A stretch of 64,000 bases of DNA from Cryptomeria japonica (Eukaryota > Streptophyta > Pinopsida > Cupressales > Cupressaceae): assembly GCF_030272615.1 (NCBI RefSeq), contig NC_081411.1:39295140-39359139 (forward strand), written 5' to 3'. Position 1 is the stretch's first letter. Each line of letters begins with the position of its first letter. A program made the position numbers and the translations under genes. Of the stretch, positions 1 through 12,045 are shown in pieces. The notes beneath the pieces were generated by a model. The model was not told where the DNA came from. It made no database searches and was given only the letters and a program-made list of their open reading frames with translations.

Positions 1-2198
1 AATAGAAATTTTAAATGATATATTTATGTTTGTGAATTGGCACCTACATGGTCTGATTCTAATCCTCGGTGTGAAGCTGTTCAATGCAAAATAGGTGTAA
101 AACATTAGTCTGCAAATTTGAACTACCCTCTTGCTAACTAAATTTCATCAAACACTTAGAATGGATTCTAAAACCAACTCTTTCCAAGCTAATTTATAGC
201 ATATTATTAATACAAAGGAATATCTAAATAAAAACATATTAAATTTCTGGAATTTCAAATTACCAATCTCTGGATTTATGTTCTAGCTAAACTATAGCAA
301 CTTTGGTGACAATATATCTTAACCCTGATGACAAATCTGATAAAGGATGACAAATACAGTCTAAGGGCAGCTCTTAGTCAGAGTAAAGCTACTTATAGAA
401 AGCACACAGAGACAAGACATGAACCATTAATCCTTATCACTGAGGTTTCATCTTCCAAGCAGCCATTAAAAAGACTACATACATGAACAAGTACTTTAGC
501 AACCCTATATAATACTAGAGCAGCTAACTTAAGGGGGTTTCACATTTAAACAAAGGCAATGATCAAATAGCAATCAAATTTCTCATGGATATTGCTTTCA
601 AAGACAACCATAGTAGAGGTAAGGATTTGTTTCAGTCATACATCTTAGAAAAAGATTCCAGGAATAGAGGGTAGTAGCTTTTGAGGAGGATAATGACATT
701 CTCCAAGCAATGAGAAGCCTTTTGTATCATGACAAATGCATTCATTAGAGGTTAAGAGATAGGGGCTTTAATAGTGATAGAAAAGCCAAAAGAATGAAGG
801 ACTTGTATGACAAGTACACAAGACAGTCATATGGTTTTGACAACAGCAAATTAAGGAAGATAGAAGTAAACAAGTCACCAAGGATATACATATTCCAAAG
901 CAAATTGATGAAGTTAAATCAGACCATGAGGATCAATGCTAAGGTGCAGAACATCAAAGGAACAGACAGTCTTCAAAACAAGGGTGTAATGAATGAGGCT
1001 ACAAAGAGTTGACAACTATCTGATATTCAGAACCATTAATTACAGAATAAGGCAGAGGAGCACATATACAACCAAGAACTATTGGGAGTCTAAGCCAATA
1101 TAAGATAGCGGATCATGATAAGAAGCAGCTATAGCAGCCATAGGAATAATAGATCCCAAATCACCTTATCAAGATAAATAACAACTTATAGATATACTTT
1201 TAATATCAGTCAACATCACTCACGGTGTCTCTAACTTCTAGATCTAGTGAGCATTCCTAAGCATCGCATTCTTTGATTAAGGGAATGGAGGTAAACAGAT
1301 TACTCAAATATTTAATTTGCAAAACTTCCAAACTGAATGAATGCTTTGAAAAAACGTGAATCAACTTTTGAGTTCAGAAATGAATGATAGAGGCTAGGAT
1401 TCTACATGAGGCAATCAACTCAGTTTCAATGATGAGCGGTTAAATTCATGATTTTGTAAATCTCATTTCTCAAGTCTGATAGTGGTTAATGAGAGTTCTC
1501 ACATTATTTATAGATGAGTTAAACTGACTCCTCAACTTTTAAAAGAAATGAATTAGATATAAGTTTCTCCAGCTTTAAAGAAAACAAAACATATGCATAT
1601 ATACTTCAAATTAGATCTGAAATGGCATAAAACAATATGTAACTAAAAAAGACTTTCATGCTCAATATCCAAAGCTTTCCCATCTTTTGGTGGTTGGTTG
1701 TGCAGTTCATCCATGAGAGAAAAGTAAGAATGGAAGCACACATTAGTGAATTCTCGGACCACTGTGCAACTCCTTTTAATTGCGGTCAAGGTATCATCCT
1801 AATTTTCCAAAACGGATTCTTTAGCTAATAATAGATTCATTATCATTTTAATATATGCACAAGAACAAATGTCAATTATCTAAAACCATAAAGGAGGGAA
1901 GAAAGTAAAAAAATTAGTACTTAAAACTATTTCCCGACTATAAAATGGTTGGCCAAAATATATTTTAAAATAGGAGATACATGTCATACACAAATATGGG
2001 GAAATAGATATATGGAATATCTCGTGAGAACATGAAAATTTGGCTTGTAGAATTTAGGTGGGTTAATTTTGCAAAAGAGGTCTACAAATGTTCCCAAGGA
2101 ATTTTTACCAATTGAATAATTTAATTTTTGAAAAGGATTCAATACAAGAAATTGAACAAACCAAGGGTAATAATCAGAATGAGATAAGTGAAGCATAC
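1..2198. other. AT-rich stretch, no recognised gene
   Basis: I see no coding stretch, RNA gene or element end here that I can name. The longest open stretches (for example 794-1012 plus) have no recognisable domain and are of a length expected by chance in AT-rich DNA. The words TGACAA and GACAGT are unusually common on the plus strand, a feature that continues to about 6.2 kb. Confidence 0.5.
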
Positions 2199-2640
2199 CA
2201 CAATGCAATGAATAAATTTATCTTCATGTCCCTCCCCAACAACCTCAAACGTTGCCATCAGGGATGCAACAAGGTCATACACCAAGCCTGCCAAAATGCT
2301 CCCAAGAACAATTGTTACTGGAACCAAAATTATAGGCACTACCAGATTTACTTATATAACAACCTTCAAAATGGGTCATATTTTTTTGGTCCTGTATTCA
2401 AAAAGTTACAAATTCTTACAATGATAAATAAGAAATGAGGCATTGAGGCCCATTAAAGGAGGACAAAATAGGAAATCAAATTAAAATACCGAGCTAGACA
2501 ATAGTATGTCCAAAATGCATGGGCATGCCACAGTCCTTTAGTAACAACTGAATTTCCAACTACAGCGATCAGAGCTACCATGGGCCCATTTATTGCAACG
2601 GTAACACCAAAAACAAAAAATGTTTGGGTAAAGAGTTTGA
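2199..2640 (-). pseudogene. At3g27390-like plant membrane protein, partial pseudogene with intron
   Basis: Two exons read on the minus strand. Exon A (about 2640 to 2490) encodes a hydrophobic segment with the block GNSVVTKGLWHAHAFWTYYC. Exon B (2391 to 2199) gives a second membrane segment followed by MATFEVVGEGHEDKFIHC. Both blocks, in this order, match what I know of the uncharacterised plant membrane protein family typified by Arabidopsis At3g27390. The exons are separated by a 98-bp intron (2392-2489) with GT donor and AG acceptor, and the phase joins an Arg codon exactly as the family expects. Exon B carries two in-frame stops near its start (TGA then TAA), so the copy is dead. Retention of an intron says it came from DNA duplication, not retroposition. 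The rest of the gene (N-terminal exon, downstream exons) was not found. Function of the family is unknown to me. Confidence 0.65.
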
Positions 2641-2650
2641 ATAGCACTCA

Positions 2651-5600
2651 AATATATCCAAAAGGTTGCAAATGATCTCACATTTCATACTTCGAAGTAA
2701 AAATTTAAAATAACAAAATCGCCAACAAAGATTTTGCATCATCCAAATGCATGCTTCACAAGATGTAGAATCGTAGATAATCTCACACTTATACATATAG
2801 ATACAAATTAATAATAACTAAATCAAAAACATAGTTTCTATAGCAATCAAATCCATGTGTTGCATTAAAACAGTATGGCTTATAGGCCTCAGGAGCATTT
2901 ATATGCCTAAAAACAATCAATGTCGTCAAATAGCTCCTACATATTGAAGCCCCATTCAATAAAATTTAAAAAAATCACAAAAGAGGATTTAAACTCATGT
3001 CAAAGGGCTTAACACAACGGAATGGCTGTAAATTGCTAAAAAATTCACCAACTGTAGACCAATAAATTGTAAACAACTTTCAAATTCTTATCTAGTAGTA
3101 AAGTTAACAATCCTCATTGGATCTGACATTGTGCCTTGAAAGTTTTGAGATTTGGTTTCACATTTTAAGAACACTAAAATAAGATCAAAGGTGAGAAATA
3201 ATTGTGAACTCTTTTACCAATAAAAGCCTAAGTCATAGCCTTGGAGAGAGTAGATATCAAGTGATCTCAGAAAAATCCCATAAACAACAGCAATAACAGT
3301 ACGAGAACAAGGACATTGAATGTTGACAAAAAGTGACCGAAAATCTGCTCAAAGAATCAAGAAAGACAGTTGTAGCAACTGTCATCAAATGAAACAGTTC
3401 AAAGATAGCTTATAATCGAAAGCAATGATAGTTTATGGGGCAAATAACAGAGGTCTCTTTCATAAAAAGTAGAGAAGTCCCCTTAAACCTAGATTTTACA
3501 AAAGAACAGTGAGAATTAGATGATGACACCCAATGATGCAAGGTCAACCAGTAAGATAACAGGCCTGCGACAGTCAATCTCTAAGAATAGTGCAAATCTT
3601 GTGACACAAGAAGACAGCCTCTATAGAACAAATAATGCAGTCATAGAGACAGTGCCATGAAACAATTAAAGAGAAGGAAAGAAGAATCACAATGACAAAA
3701 TGGTAATGAGACGGCAAAAGACAATCTGTAGCATTCAAAGAGAGAGAACTGTCCCAAATCCTAGAACAAGTCACCACAACTAGATTTGGGACAGTTCTCT
3801 CTCTTTGAATACTATTTATGTGGACAGAGGACAGTATTGTCTAGAGTGGGTAGCCAAAGTTGAAGTTGTGAAATACTATAACAATGATAGATTCAGAAAT
3901 TATGACAGTCAAAAGGGCTTACAAAAGGAAAAACTGGGGTGAATAATAACAAGTGACAAGATAGAGAAGCCATGATCTTAAAACCTCCATTTACAGTCTC
4001 AGAAGATCTCATAGCAGCCTTATGTTTTGTGTGATAGTCCTAATCATGATAAGCATGGCATGAATGATTACCGTGGGCCAAGAAGATAGCAACAAAGGCA
4101 GCCACAGATCATGAATAAAATGCAAGAACAGTTAAATTACAAAATCTCATCATGAATCATGACAAAGGCATAGCTAGTCATTTATAACATTTATAACAAA
4201 GATATAGTTAAAAGACAATGAGAGTGATCCTAAACTTGCATGATATAGTTCCTTTTGTATACAACTATTAAGAATTAAACAAACAGTACAAGATATCATT
4301 ATCAAACCTTGTTGACCCTTTCTGGTCTGGCCCTCTCTCTTGCAGTGTAGGTTACAGTTAAGATTATAGTTGAAGAAAAAGATATCATTTGTGGGGATAT
4401 TGCTGCAAAATAAAGACAAACCCTTTGAGAAGCCCTTAAAGAGAATGAAGTTAATAATGATAAGAAGTTCTATTAGTATCTTTGAAACAGATAGTGATAG
4501 GAAACTTGTGCAAGAGAAAAAATGGTTGATAGTCCATTGGAGAGCAGTCATAAGGAAGTCTTTACAAGAATAAAGGACTTGATAGGTCAAAATAAAGACA
4601 ACCCTAAATTTTTGGGACATAAAAGCATCCAGGAACTTGATTAGGGAAAGATCATCCATGAAATAATAGTAAGAAAGGACATCTAGAGTTTGTTCTCTAA
4701 TCATTGTAAGTGTATGACAGTTGTGTATAGGATTGAAAGCATCTTGTTAGCAAGAATAGTTCATTGCAATGATGGACAACAAAATAATCCCTTTATCAGA
4801 CTCGTGACAAGGTTTTAGCAGTCCAAAGAATAAGAAGAACCAAGTATTAGAGCATATTTGAGCCTCAAGTGACTACATTGACAATCCATCATTTGGATAG
4901 TGAACAAACAATGGTCAAAGAAGATGCAGGGACCCCTAACAAAGCAAAGGTAAGATTTGTCAAAGACATCATAAGAGGTATACAATGAGAATAGTGGTAT
5001 AAGACACAAGCCACAACACAGAAGCAATTACAGTCAAAGGGTTGTTTACAACCTTGTTTCAAAGAGCTACCATAGGTCTGAGAAGAAAGTAACTTCATGA
5101 TACTCTTAAGGACAGCAGAAGTACTCATTTTACAGTCACTTTTTGAAGGGCCAATAGAAATGAATAAAGTCCATAACACTGTCAAATAAAAGAAAAGACT
5201 GTAAATTTTTCTTAAAGATAGAGATCATGCAAGAAAGGAGAAAGGATTATTTTAAGCACATAGTGCACAGAGTAGTATGAGAGGTCTTCTAAAGTTATGA
5301 GTGACAAAACCATTGTGAATGAAGCCCTTCATAATATTCATTTCAACCATCTTTGGGTCTTTACAATTAGTTTAGAGTATTTTTTTTATCATTCCAGATT
5401 GCACATTGCTAAAGAACAATACATAGTCAAATGGTTGATTGGAGAGTGTCACAGAGCTAAAAGACAGTACAAGTGACTATTTTATGTCATGTAGATGCAA
5501 TCTAAAAGGATCCAACACAAGGTCTGGTGATGAAGCATGATTCAAAGGACAGAAATCAAGACTGTAACAACATCTTCAAAGGTCTACAAAATGACAAAAA

Positions 5601-8600
5601 GTTGTGCATAGAGAAAAGGCATAGAGAAAAGTGGACAAAGTTAGCAACATATAAGATGCATGACACTTTAAAGCAATCATAACAGTGGACTAGAACAGTA
5701 TATGGACAAAGGGAAACAAATAATATAACCCTGTCAAAAGATAAATGTTGATTGTCTATTCATATTGTCAATGTTGTAAGGTAGCCTCACAGTAATGAAG
5801 AGCTTTCATCCTTGATAGGTCTTTGATATGACTAAGTCGGTTTTGTTCTGTGGTCTACATAAATTGTGGGTAGCAATGCATATTACATTAACTTTGACTG
5901 TAACAAACGAACATGGGCTATCATATTTGGAGGCATATCAACATTCATTGTTCTCCTTCCAACATTTCACAATTTCAGAACATAGTACATCAGAGGAGTA
6001 CTCACTACAACCTACACTGCTTGGTACATGGTCATTGCAGGACTACATCAAGGACAGGTTTGAATCACTGACATTTAGCCATGACAAACATAAATATGGA
6101 TTAATGTAGATTGACTCCAAATTACAATCTTAAATAATCATATCACATAATTTGATGTAACCAAGAAATATGACAAAGAATAGAAGCACATTCAATCCTG
6201 ATATAGTTTCTCAAGAATTATTTAGCATAGATTCGAGTCATTTATTATGTATAGTCTAATAACAAATAGGAATACATCACAGAGGGTGGGAGCACTAACC
6301 GACAAGCTGCATAGGAAGGGATAACTTGTTTTCAATCCACTCATAATGTATAGTCATCTTAAGCAAAATCTTACCATAATGTAAAGTCATCTTAAGAAAG
6401 ATTATATTGTTAATCACTATGGCCTTCAATATTTTATATATCATATATCTAAATCTGTCTTTTCTCCTTGTACTAGTACTGGCCACTAAGGCTTTCCAAA
6501 GAAATTTAAGCATATGGAATTCTGCACTACTATGTAAACGTCTGCCATCTACTAAGGGTCATAAAGAAATTTTTACTAAATGGCTTAATTTTACTACTGC
6601 AATACCAGTGTTATAAATTAAGCATGTTCATAATCAAAGCACGTCTTTATCTACCATCCATCTCTGCATTTATGAAATACATACATAAGCACAAATAGAG
6701 AAGTTAGGGGCAGAGCCATCACCTTTTCTACACCATAGCAATTAAATTATTAATCTTTTATAGCAAACCCAAACGTTGGCAACTAAATATAATAGCAGGT
6801 TCAATTCTATCCACAAGGTAAAGGTATCTGAAAAAGTATGCCAAAGGTGTTAGACGCACCTTCAAAGTGTCAAAACAAAAAAGCATCCTACTGGAAACAA
6901 AGCATTCAATTTTCATATAAATAAATCACAATATTTTAAGCCAAAGGAATGCATTTAATATATGCATAGAACCATTTTGAGTTAATTTATATAAAGTTAG
7001 AACACGCTTATATAATGTAATAATCAATATGGATAAAAAAGTGACAACCAAAGTAATGACACAAACACAAGACAAATTGCTAGACAGCATAATGATGAAT
7101 GTATGCTCTCCATCAAAGTTGGAGTACACTATATTATATCAATGTACACCAGTCAAAATGAAGTACACTGCATTATTTTAATAAATATTGTGAAAAATAA
7201 GATAGATGATGGCCAAACATAGAGAAGAAACTGAGATTATCTGTTTCATTGGCCAAAACGCCAGAACATGACTACACTTCTGTTAATTTTCCTTTTTCCA
7301 ATACAACACTATTACAATTATAAGGTACTGTTGTTATTTTACATAGTCATCCCGGACTAATGACAAAGAGTTTGTGTCTAGGATAGTTACTTGAGTGAGG
7401 TCAAATAGTTGTGAGCGCATTCTTAAGATGAATTGGACATCTTTGATTGCTATAAATATTTGGAAATAGAAAAATCTTTTTTTTTTGGTCATCCAAATAT
7501 TATTTCTCTTTCAAAAAAATATTGGACACATTTTATTATTTTTAGTTCAAAATGGAACATGCAAAGGCTCTATAATGTTCTTGAAATCAAGATTACATTT
7601 CTGCTATGAATGAGTTTTACTTTTACTGCAGAAAGCAATAACAAGGTTCCTTTGCCTATAGAATCCCTTTATACGGAACCTTAAAGCATCTAAATGTGTT
7701 AAAATCAGGAAATAGATTTACAGCTGACAAAGTTTGTGTATATTATATAATATATTTAAAATGGGTTTGAATTTGTGTTTGAATATAGTAACTTCAACAT
7801 CCAATTTCAATAGGTGGGAGGTGGATTATTTCTTTCTTTTCCAGCATCACCTCATTTCCCACCATTCCCATTGCCTTTATGTAGTTGAAAATTTTCTAAA
7901 TCCCTTCTCTATCATACAAGATTGTTTGAATGTCTGAAACTTTTAGTGAGTTTTGTGCATATCCATAAGTTTTGTTGGCTTTTAAGGCTTTTGGTTTCTA
8001 AATTGTAGCAACAATGTGTATCATCACATTATTTGGCTACACAACATGCAGAAGCTACTACACTGCTCTCTAGTCTAGATAAAATATTTGACAAATAAAA
8101 CTTCAAATTCTTCTAAGTTAATTTAGCCTTAAAATAACTGTCAAATTCATAATCATAAGACTATGACAAAACTGAGCAATGTTTGCTCACATAGCCATAT
8201 ATCATGAATAGAGTCATAGTTTTGTGTTTCTAAACCAACAACCATCGCCACAATTACCTAAGGGATAGAAGAATTATTATATAACATGTGACAAGGTTTT
8301 GTGGAAGCCCTACCGTTCTTGTTCCATCAGATGCAAGATAAGTTACTAAAAAACCAGTGTGCATTTCTGTTGTCTGGTTTTGTTTCTTAACTAGACTACA
8401 GTTGATGTTGATTTAACTTATTGCTTCATGTTGATGTGTGCTTCTACTAGTTAAATCAAATCTCATTTTGTTAGTTTATATATATGATGTTTTGTGATAT
8501 ATGATCCCAATTAAAGCTTGGCTATGACTCCAAATCCTGACAATATTAATAGAGAGCAATGGAATTCAACAAAGCATACCTACAAGAAGTTTTTGTTCAG

Positions 8601-8769
8601 GTGTTATGTTCACAAATTCCTTTGAAGATATGTATTCAAAATGTCAAAGAATATGAAAGGCAATTAAACTGTTTGACAATATTGGACTGTAAAGATTGCA
8701 GGATATACAGAAAAGAGATTTCTTGAAAAGGAATGGAGAAAATAGATTTATTGAAAAGGAATCAGAAAA
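2651..8769. other. 6-kb AT-rich region without recognised genes
   Basis: No gene or element could be named. Notable contents: an inverted repeat at 3733-3810, a 33-bp tandem duplication beginning at 6342 (second copy from 6375), and plus-strand enrichment of TGACAA and GACAGT to about 6.2 kb. Open stretches such as 4174-4704 (minus, 176 codons) and 5828-6109 (plus) lack any family resemblance I recognise, and I do not call them. Confidence 0.5.
3733..3810. repeat. Inverted repeat, 28-bp perfect arms
   Basis: Arms 3733-3760 and 3783-3810 are exact reverse complements over 28 bp. Pairing can extend inward through a CTAG/CTAG match with one bulged base, and outward for several more pairs with few mismatches, leaving a loop of about 15-22 nt. 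A transcript would form one long hairpin. It could be a very short MITE-like palindrome, a chance inverted duplication, or a young small-RNA precursor; no element family is recognised. Confidence 0.8.
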
Positions 8770-9970
8770 TTTTGGGCAATGCAAGTGGCAAGCGTAAAGC
8801 TAAATTCTATAATCTTTGACAGTACCCTTCTAGCCTATGGGAAAATGGAAGCTTCGAATAAAATTGGACATACATCAAAGCATGATGGAAAGGGGATTTA
8901 TGTTGGATGTTGTAGTTGCAATCATAAATGCCCTTGTATATATGTATACAAACTGTGGGAGAATACAAAAGGGAGCTAAATTGTCTAATATAATGCCTGA
9001 AAAAACATGTAACCACATTAAGTGCCCCGACTAAAGAATATGCTCAGAATGGTGTTCTTGGTGAAGTTTTAAGGATTTTCAATGAAAAACCCCCAAAAAC
9101 GTGGTATCATGGAATGCAATGATTGCTCTATATACACAAAATGGATTAGTTAAAAAGATATTGGAAACCTTATAAGTAAAAGCAATTGGGATGTTTCGAT
9201 GTATAAAGCCATTCTCCATAGTAGTTGAAAGCATTTTCAAGCTTGTGCAATAATGGGAGCTTTAGAACATGGTATGGACATCCATCAAATGAAAATAGAA
9301 GGGGGATTTTTATCTGACATAGTAGTTGTAGATGCCCTGCACATATGTATGCAAAAAGTAGAAGCGTACACAAGCAACATGAACTGACTAACACGATTCC
9401 TCAAAGGAAATGGTTTCATGGATTAAGGATTGCAAAAATAAACACAAAATGGGTTTATCAAAAACCCAATGTAAACTTTAGAGCAGATGGGAACTTTGGC
9501 CAGCGTAAAACCAGATTCCACAACCTTTGTTAGCATCCTCCTCGCTTGTGCCAAAAATGTTTAGAGCAAGGGACACACTACCATAAATGTGTGATCAAAG
9601 AAGGATTTTGTCCCATGCTGTTGCTAGTGCTCATGTAGACATGAATACAAAATGTGCAAGCATACCAAGGCACATGAGCTATTTGACAAAATGTATAACA
9701 AAGATGTGGTTCCATGGACTGGAATAACTGCAGGATATGTACAAAATAAAGTTTAATAAAGAGCCTTGAAAAGCTTTAAGCAAATGCAATTAGCAGGTGC
9801 AATTCCTAAATCCACAACCTTCACCAATACCCTCCCAGCTGGTGTAAAAATGGGATCTTTAGAACAGGGTATCAACATCCATCAAAACATAATCGATAAT
9901 AGATTTTTGCTCATTTTTGCCCAAATGTTGTAGTTCCATGTACCTTAATATACATGCATGCAAAATGTAA
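8770..9970 (+). pseudogene. Pentatricopeptide repeat (PPR) protein relic
   Basis: Successive stretches in shifting frames read like tandem plant PPR repeats. They include the 'LNSIIFDSTLLAYGKMEA' type motif, 'ERGFMLDVVV' then 'INALVYMYTNCGRIQKGAK', 'GALEHGMDIHQ', and a further 'STTFTNTLPAGVKMGSLEQG' block near 9820-9870. At least three PPR cycles (expected unit about 35 residues, or about 100 residues per P-L-S triplet) can be followed. PPR proteins bind organellar RNA in chloroplasts and mitochondria. Frameshifts and stops interrupt almost every repeat, so no start, targeting peptide or C-terminal E/DYW domain can be set. The reading on the plus strand is clear but the gene is long dead. It lies in otherwise unannotated DNA just upstream of the METTL14-like fragment. 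Confidence 0.7.
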
Positions 9971-10310
9971 AGGCATAAGCAAGGCATATATAAGGCATTT
10001 CTGCAAGTGTACAAACATCTATGTACTGGGTGTGTGCAAACACACAAACACATACTGTATCTGGGTGTTATCAGTCTAAAAGCATAGAGAAAAGAGAAAA
10101 ACAGTGATTATATACATACAAGATTTGTACATCCCCAATCATCGGTGCGGCAGGGCAAGACCAAGATTTATGTTCTTACAGGGTGCATGCATGAGTAGAT
10201 TGTGATCAGTGGCTAGGAATGGTCTGCAGGACTCGATCCCTTGCTCACAGATCCAGGAAGCTGCATTAATGTACTACCCACCATTCAAAGCAACAATTCG
10301 ATCCTTCCAA

Positions 10311-10975
10311 GAACATACGTGGACACACCAGCAGGGCAAAAAGAAATGACTCGATCCTTCGGCCCCAAAAATAAGACACAAACACCGACCCACTATAGAA
10401 AGGATGGGGAGGACAAGGACCGACAACCGCTCTTATGATCATGGAACCCTTACTCGGGCAAGTAGAGATAGTAAAGGCAGAGAAATCTTAATGGGAATTC
10501 TCACAATACTTATTCCACTCACCACCCACAACAATGCAATCGCAGGCACCCACCCATATGAACTATGGCACTCCGCCTCTTGGTTTTACTAGAAATTTCA
10601 ATTTCCCTAAACAACAAATGCTCTGTAAATTTCCAAGCTCTTTAATGGATTTTCCTCGTCTCGAGAGTGCTTTTAGTAGAGCAATTTTTCCGACAAGGGC
10701 TTCCCAAAATGATTATGCTCAACATTTTGTGAACATGGGAGTTTGCCCTCAAAATTTTATCAAAGACCCTGACATCTCAGTTGCTCCTAACAAGTATCCA
10801 TCTTTGAAGGAGCTATGCAACCAAGAAGAACAAGATATTCGCTACCTCTATTCTTGATTCAGATGAACACCTAGTATTCTTGATTTAGTCACTTACAGAA
10901 GGAAATCCAAAAACCAAAGCGCGGTGGCAATGAAGTTCCACAAAGCACATACACGGACACGCTAGCAGGGCAAAA
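10311..10975. repeat. Imperfect 31-bp direct repeats flanking the METTL14-like fragment
   Basis: Positions 10311-10341 and 10945-10975 share the pattern ACATAC-GGACAC-CAGCAGGGCAAAA with about four differences, preceded in both by TTCCA. They are in the same orientation and enclose the METTL14-like segment at 10534-10857. Whether they are a duplicated host piece or part of an element is not known. Confidence 0.55.
10534..10857 (+). pseudogene. METTL14-like (MT-A70 family) gene fragment
   Basis: The open stretch ends with ASQNDYAQHFVNMGVCPQNF followed by IKDPDIS and KYPSLKEL. The order QNDY-QHFV-G-PQNFI-D then YP-LKEL is a conserved block just upstream of the catalytic domain in METTL14 proteins, the non-catalytic partner in the nuclear mRNA N6-adenosine methyltransferase. 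Only about 50 residues align. The 50 residues before it (a Phe/Pro-rich segment starting HMNYGTPPLGF) are not recognised. The frame ends at a TGA (10855) right after the block, and no downstream MT-A70 catalytic motif follows. The ATG used is only the first in frame. It is therefore a truncated or captured gene piece, not a working gene. It sits between short direct repeats and about 700 bp from a CACTA-like end. Confidence 0.6.
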
Positions 10976-10979
10976 TACT

Positions 10980-11586
10980 AGCTGAAAACTTAGCTGAGAG
11001 CTCATTTGTCACAAAAAATTCCGTTTATTTACCTTGGCCAACAGATAGTGAAGCGGAGAAGATGATGAATGGGAAAATTAAATTTATGAATGTACGTTAA
11101 ACGAACCCTACAAAAAAAAAATTAAAAATGAAATGAATCAACTAAAAAAACACTTACAGGGTAAGTATGTATGAAAGATGTAGAAGCGTTCAGAAAGCAC
11201 ATATTTACCCTTCTTTCTATACCAGAAAATGAATTGTAGAGATAAATTCTAAAATTAATTTTCAAACAACACAACCATTCAACAGAGGGCAGACTATAAA
11301 TACCTGTTTATGCGAGAGTTATAAATTGCACAGAACGATCTGAAGGAGCCCTCTTAAAATATTTAAGGGATGAACAATTAACAAAAATATGAAGGAAAAA
11401 ATTCCCTCCAAAATTCACTTCCCGCTTTTAATGAAAAAGGCATTTTATGTCTTAATTTTTAATTTAAGGCAATAAAATAGTTTTAATTTTTAATTTAAGA
11501 TAATTGAAAAAATAGTTTAAATGTTTAAGACGAAACTTTAATTTTGTCTTTAAAAATGTCTTAAATTGCTCTGTTATGTAGTAGTG
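10980..11586 (-). mobile_element. Possible CACTA-type transposon end
   Basis: Read on the minus strand from 11586, the sequence begins CACTACTACATAAC. It continues with subterminal copies of AAGAC/GTCTTAAA-like words over about 150 bp. This matches the CACTACTA terminal motif and repetitive subterminal region of plant CACTA (En/Spm) elements. The partner end and the 3-bp target duplication were not found, and no transposase coding is visible, so the left limit is arbitrary. It may be a fragment, or a non-autonomous element that includes the METTL14-like segment. Confidence 0.35.
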
Positions 11587-11589
11587 TAG

Positions 11590-12045
11590 CAAGAACTGGT
11601 AGAGGAACTCCACAAATAGCTAGATCTAAAACAAGATCCATAAAAAATGATCATCATAGAGAAGGCTAGAGTAGAAAAAAATAGGTCTAGCAGCAAGCAC
11701 CCATAATATGACTAGGGAAAAAATGTAGGAAACATAGCTCATAGTAATATAATCCCAAACACCCAGAAATATGATAAAGGGACTTTGAAATGTGTAAGAG
11801 TGCAATGAAATGAAAAGGAAACACTCCACAATATCCAATACACAACCCTAAGGTATATAGAAGCCCACACTATATGAAGGCATGCTAACTAGACCAAACT
11901 AACCAGGAGAATACATCATTGCACAACATTATAGAGTGTGGGGCACTCTTTACAAGACTTACAAGTGTTGTTTAGTGGAAGATCTATGAAATATAGGTCT
12001 ATGAAATTTTTAATTAGTCATTTGATCAGGGAATAATGATTATGA
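11590..12045. other. Spacer, nothing recognised
   Basis: AT-rich DNA between the CACTA-like end and the Tat pol relic; no gene, repeat or element end identified. Confidence 0.4.

Noticed and set aside
4174-4704. Minus-strand open frame of 176 codons
   Set aside because: Phe/Ile/Leu-rich text typical of reading A/T-rich DNA; no domain, no neighbours, no splice context.
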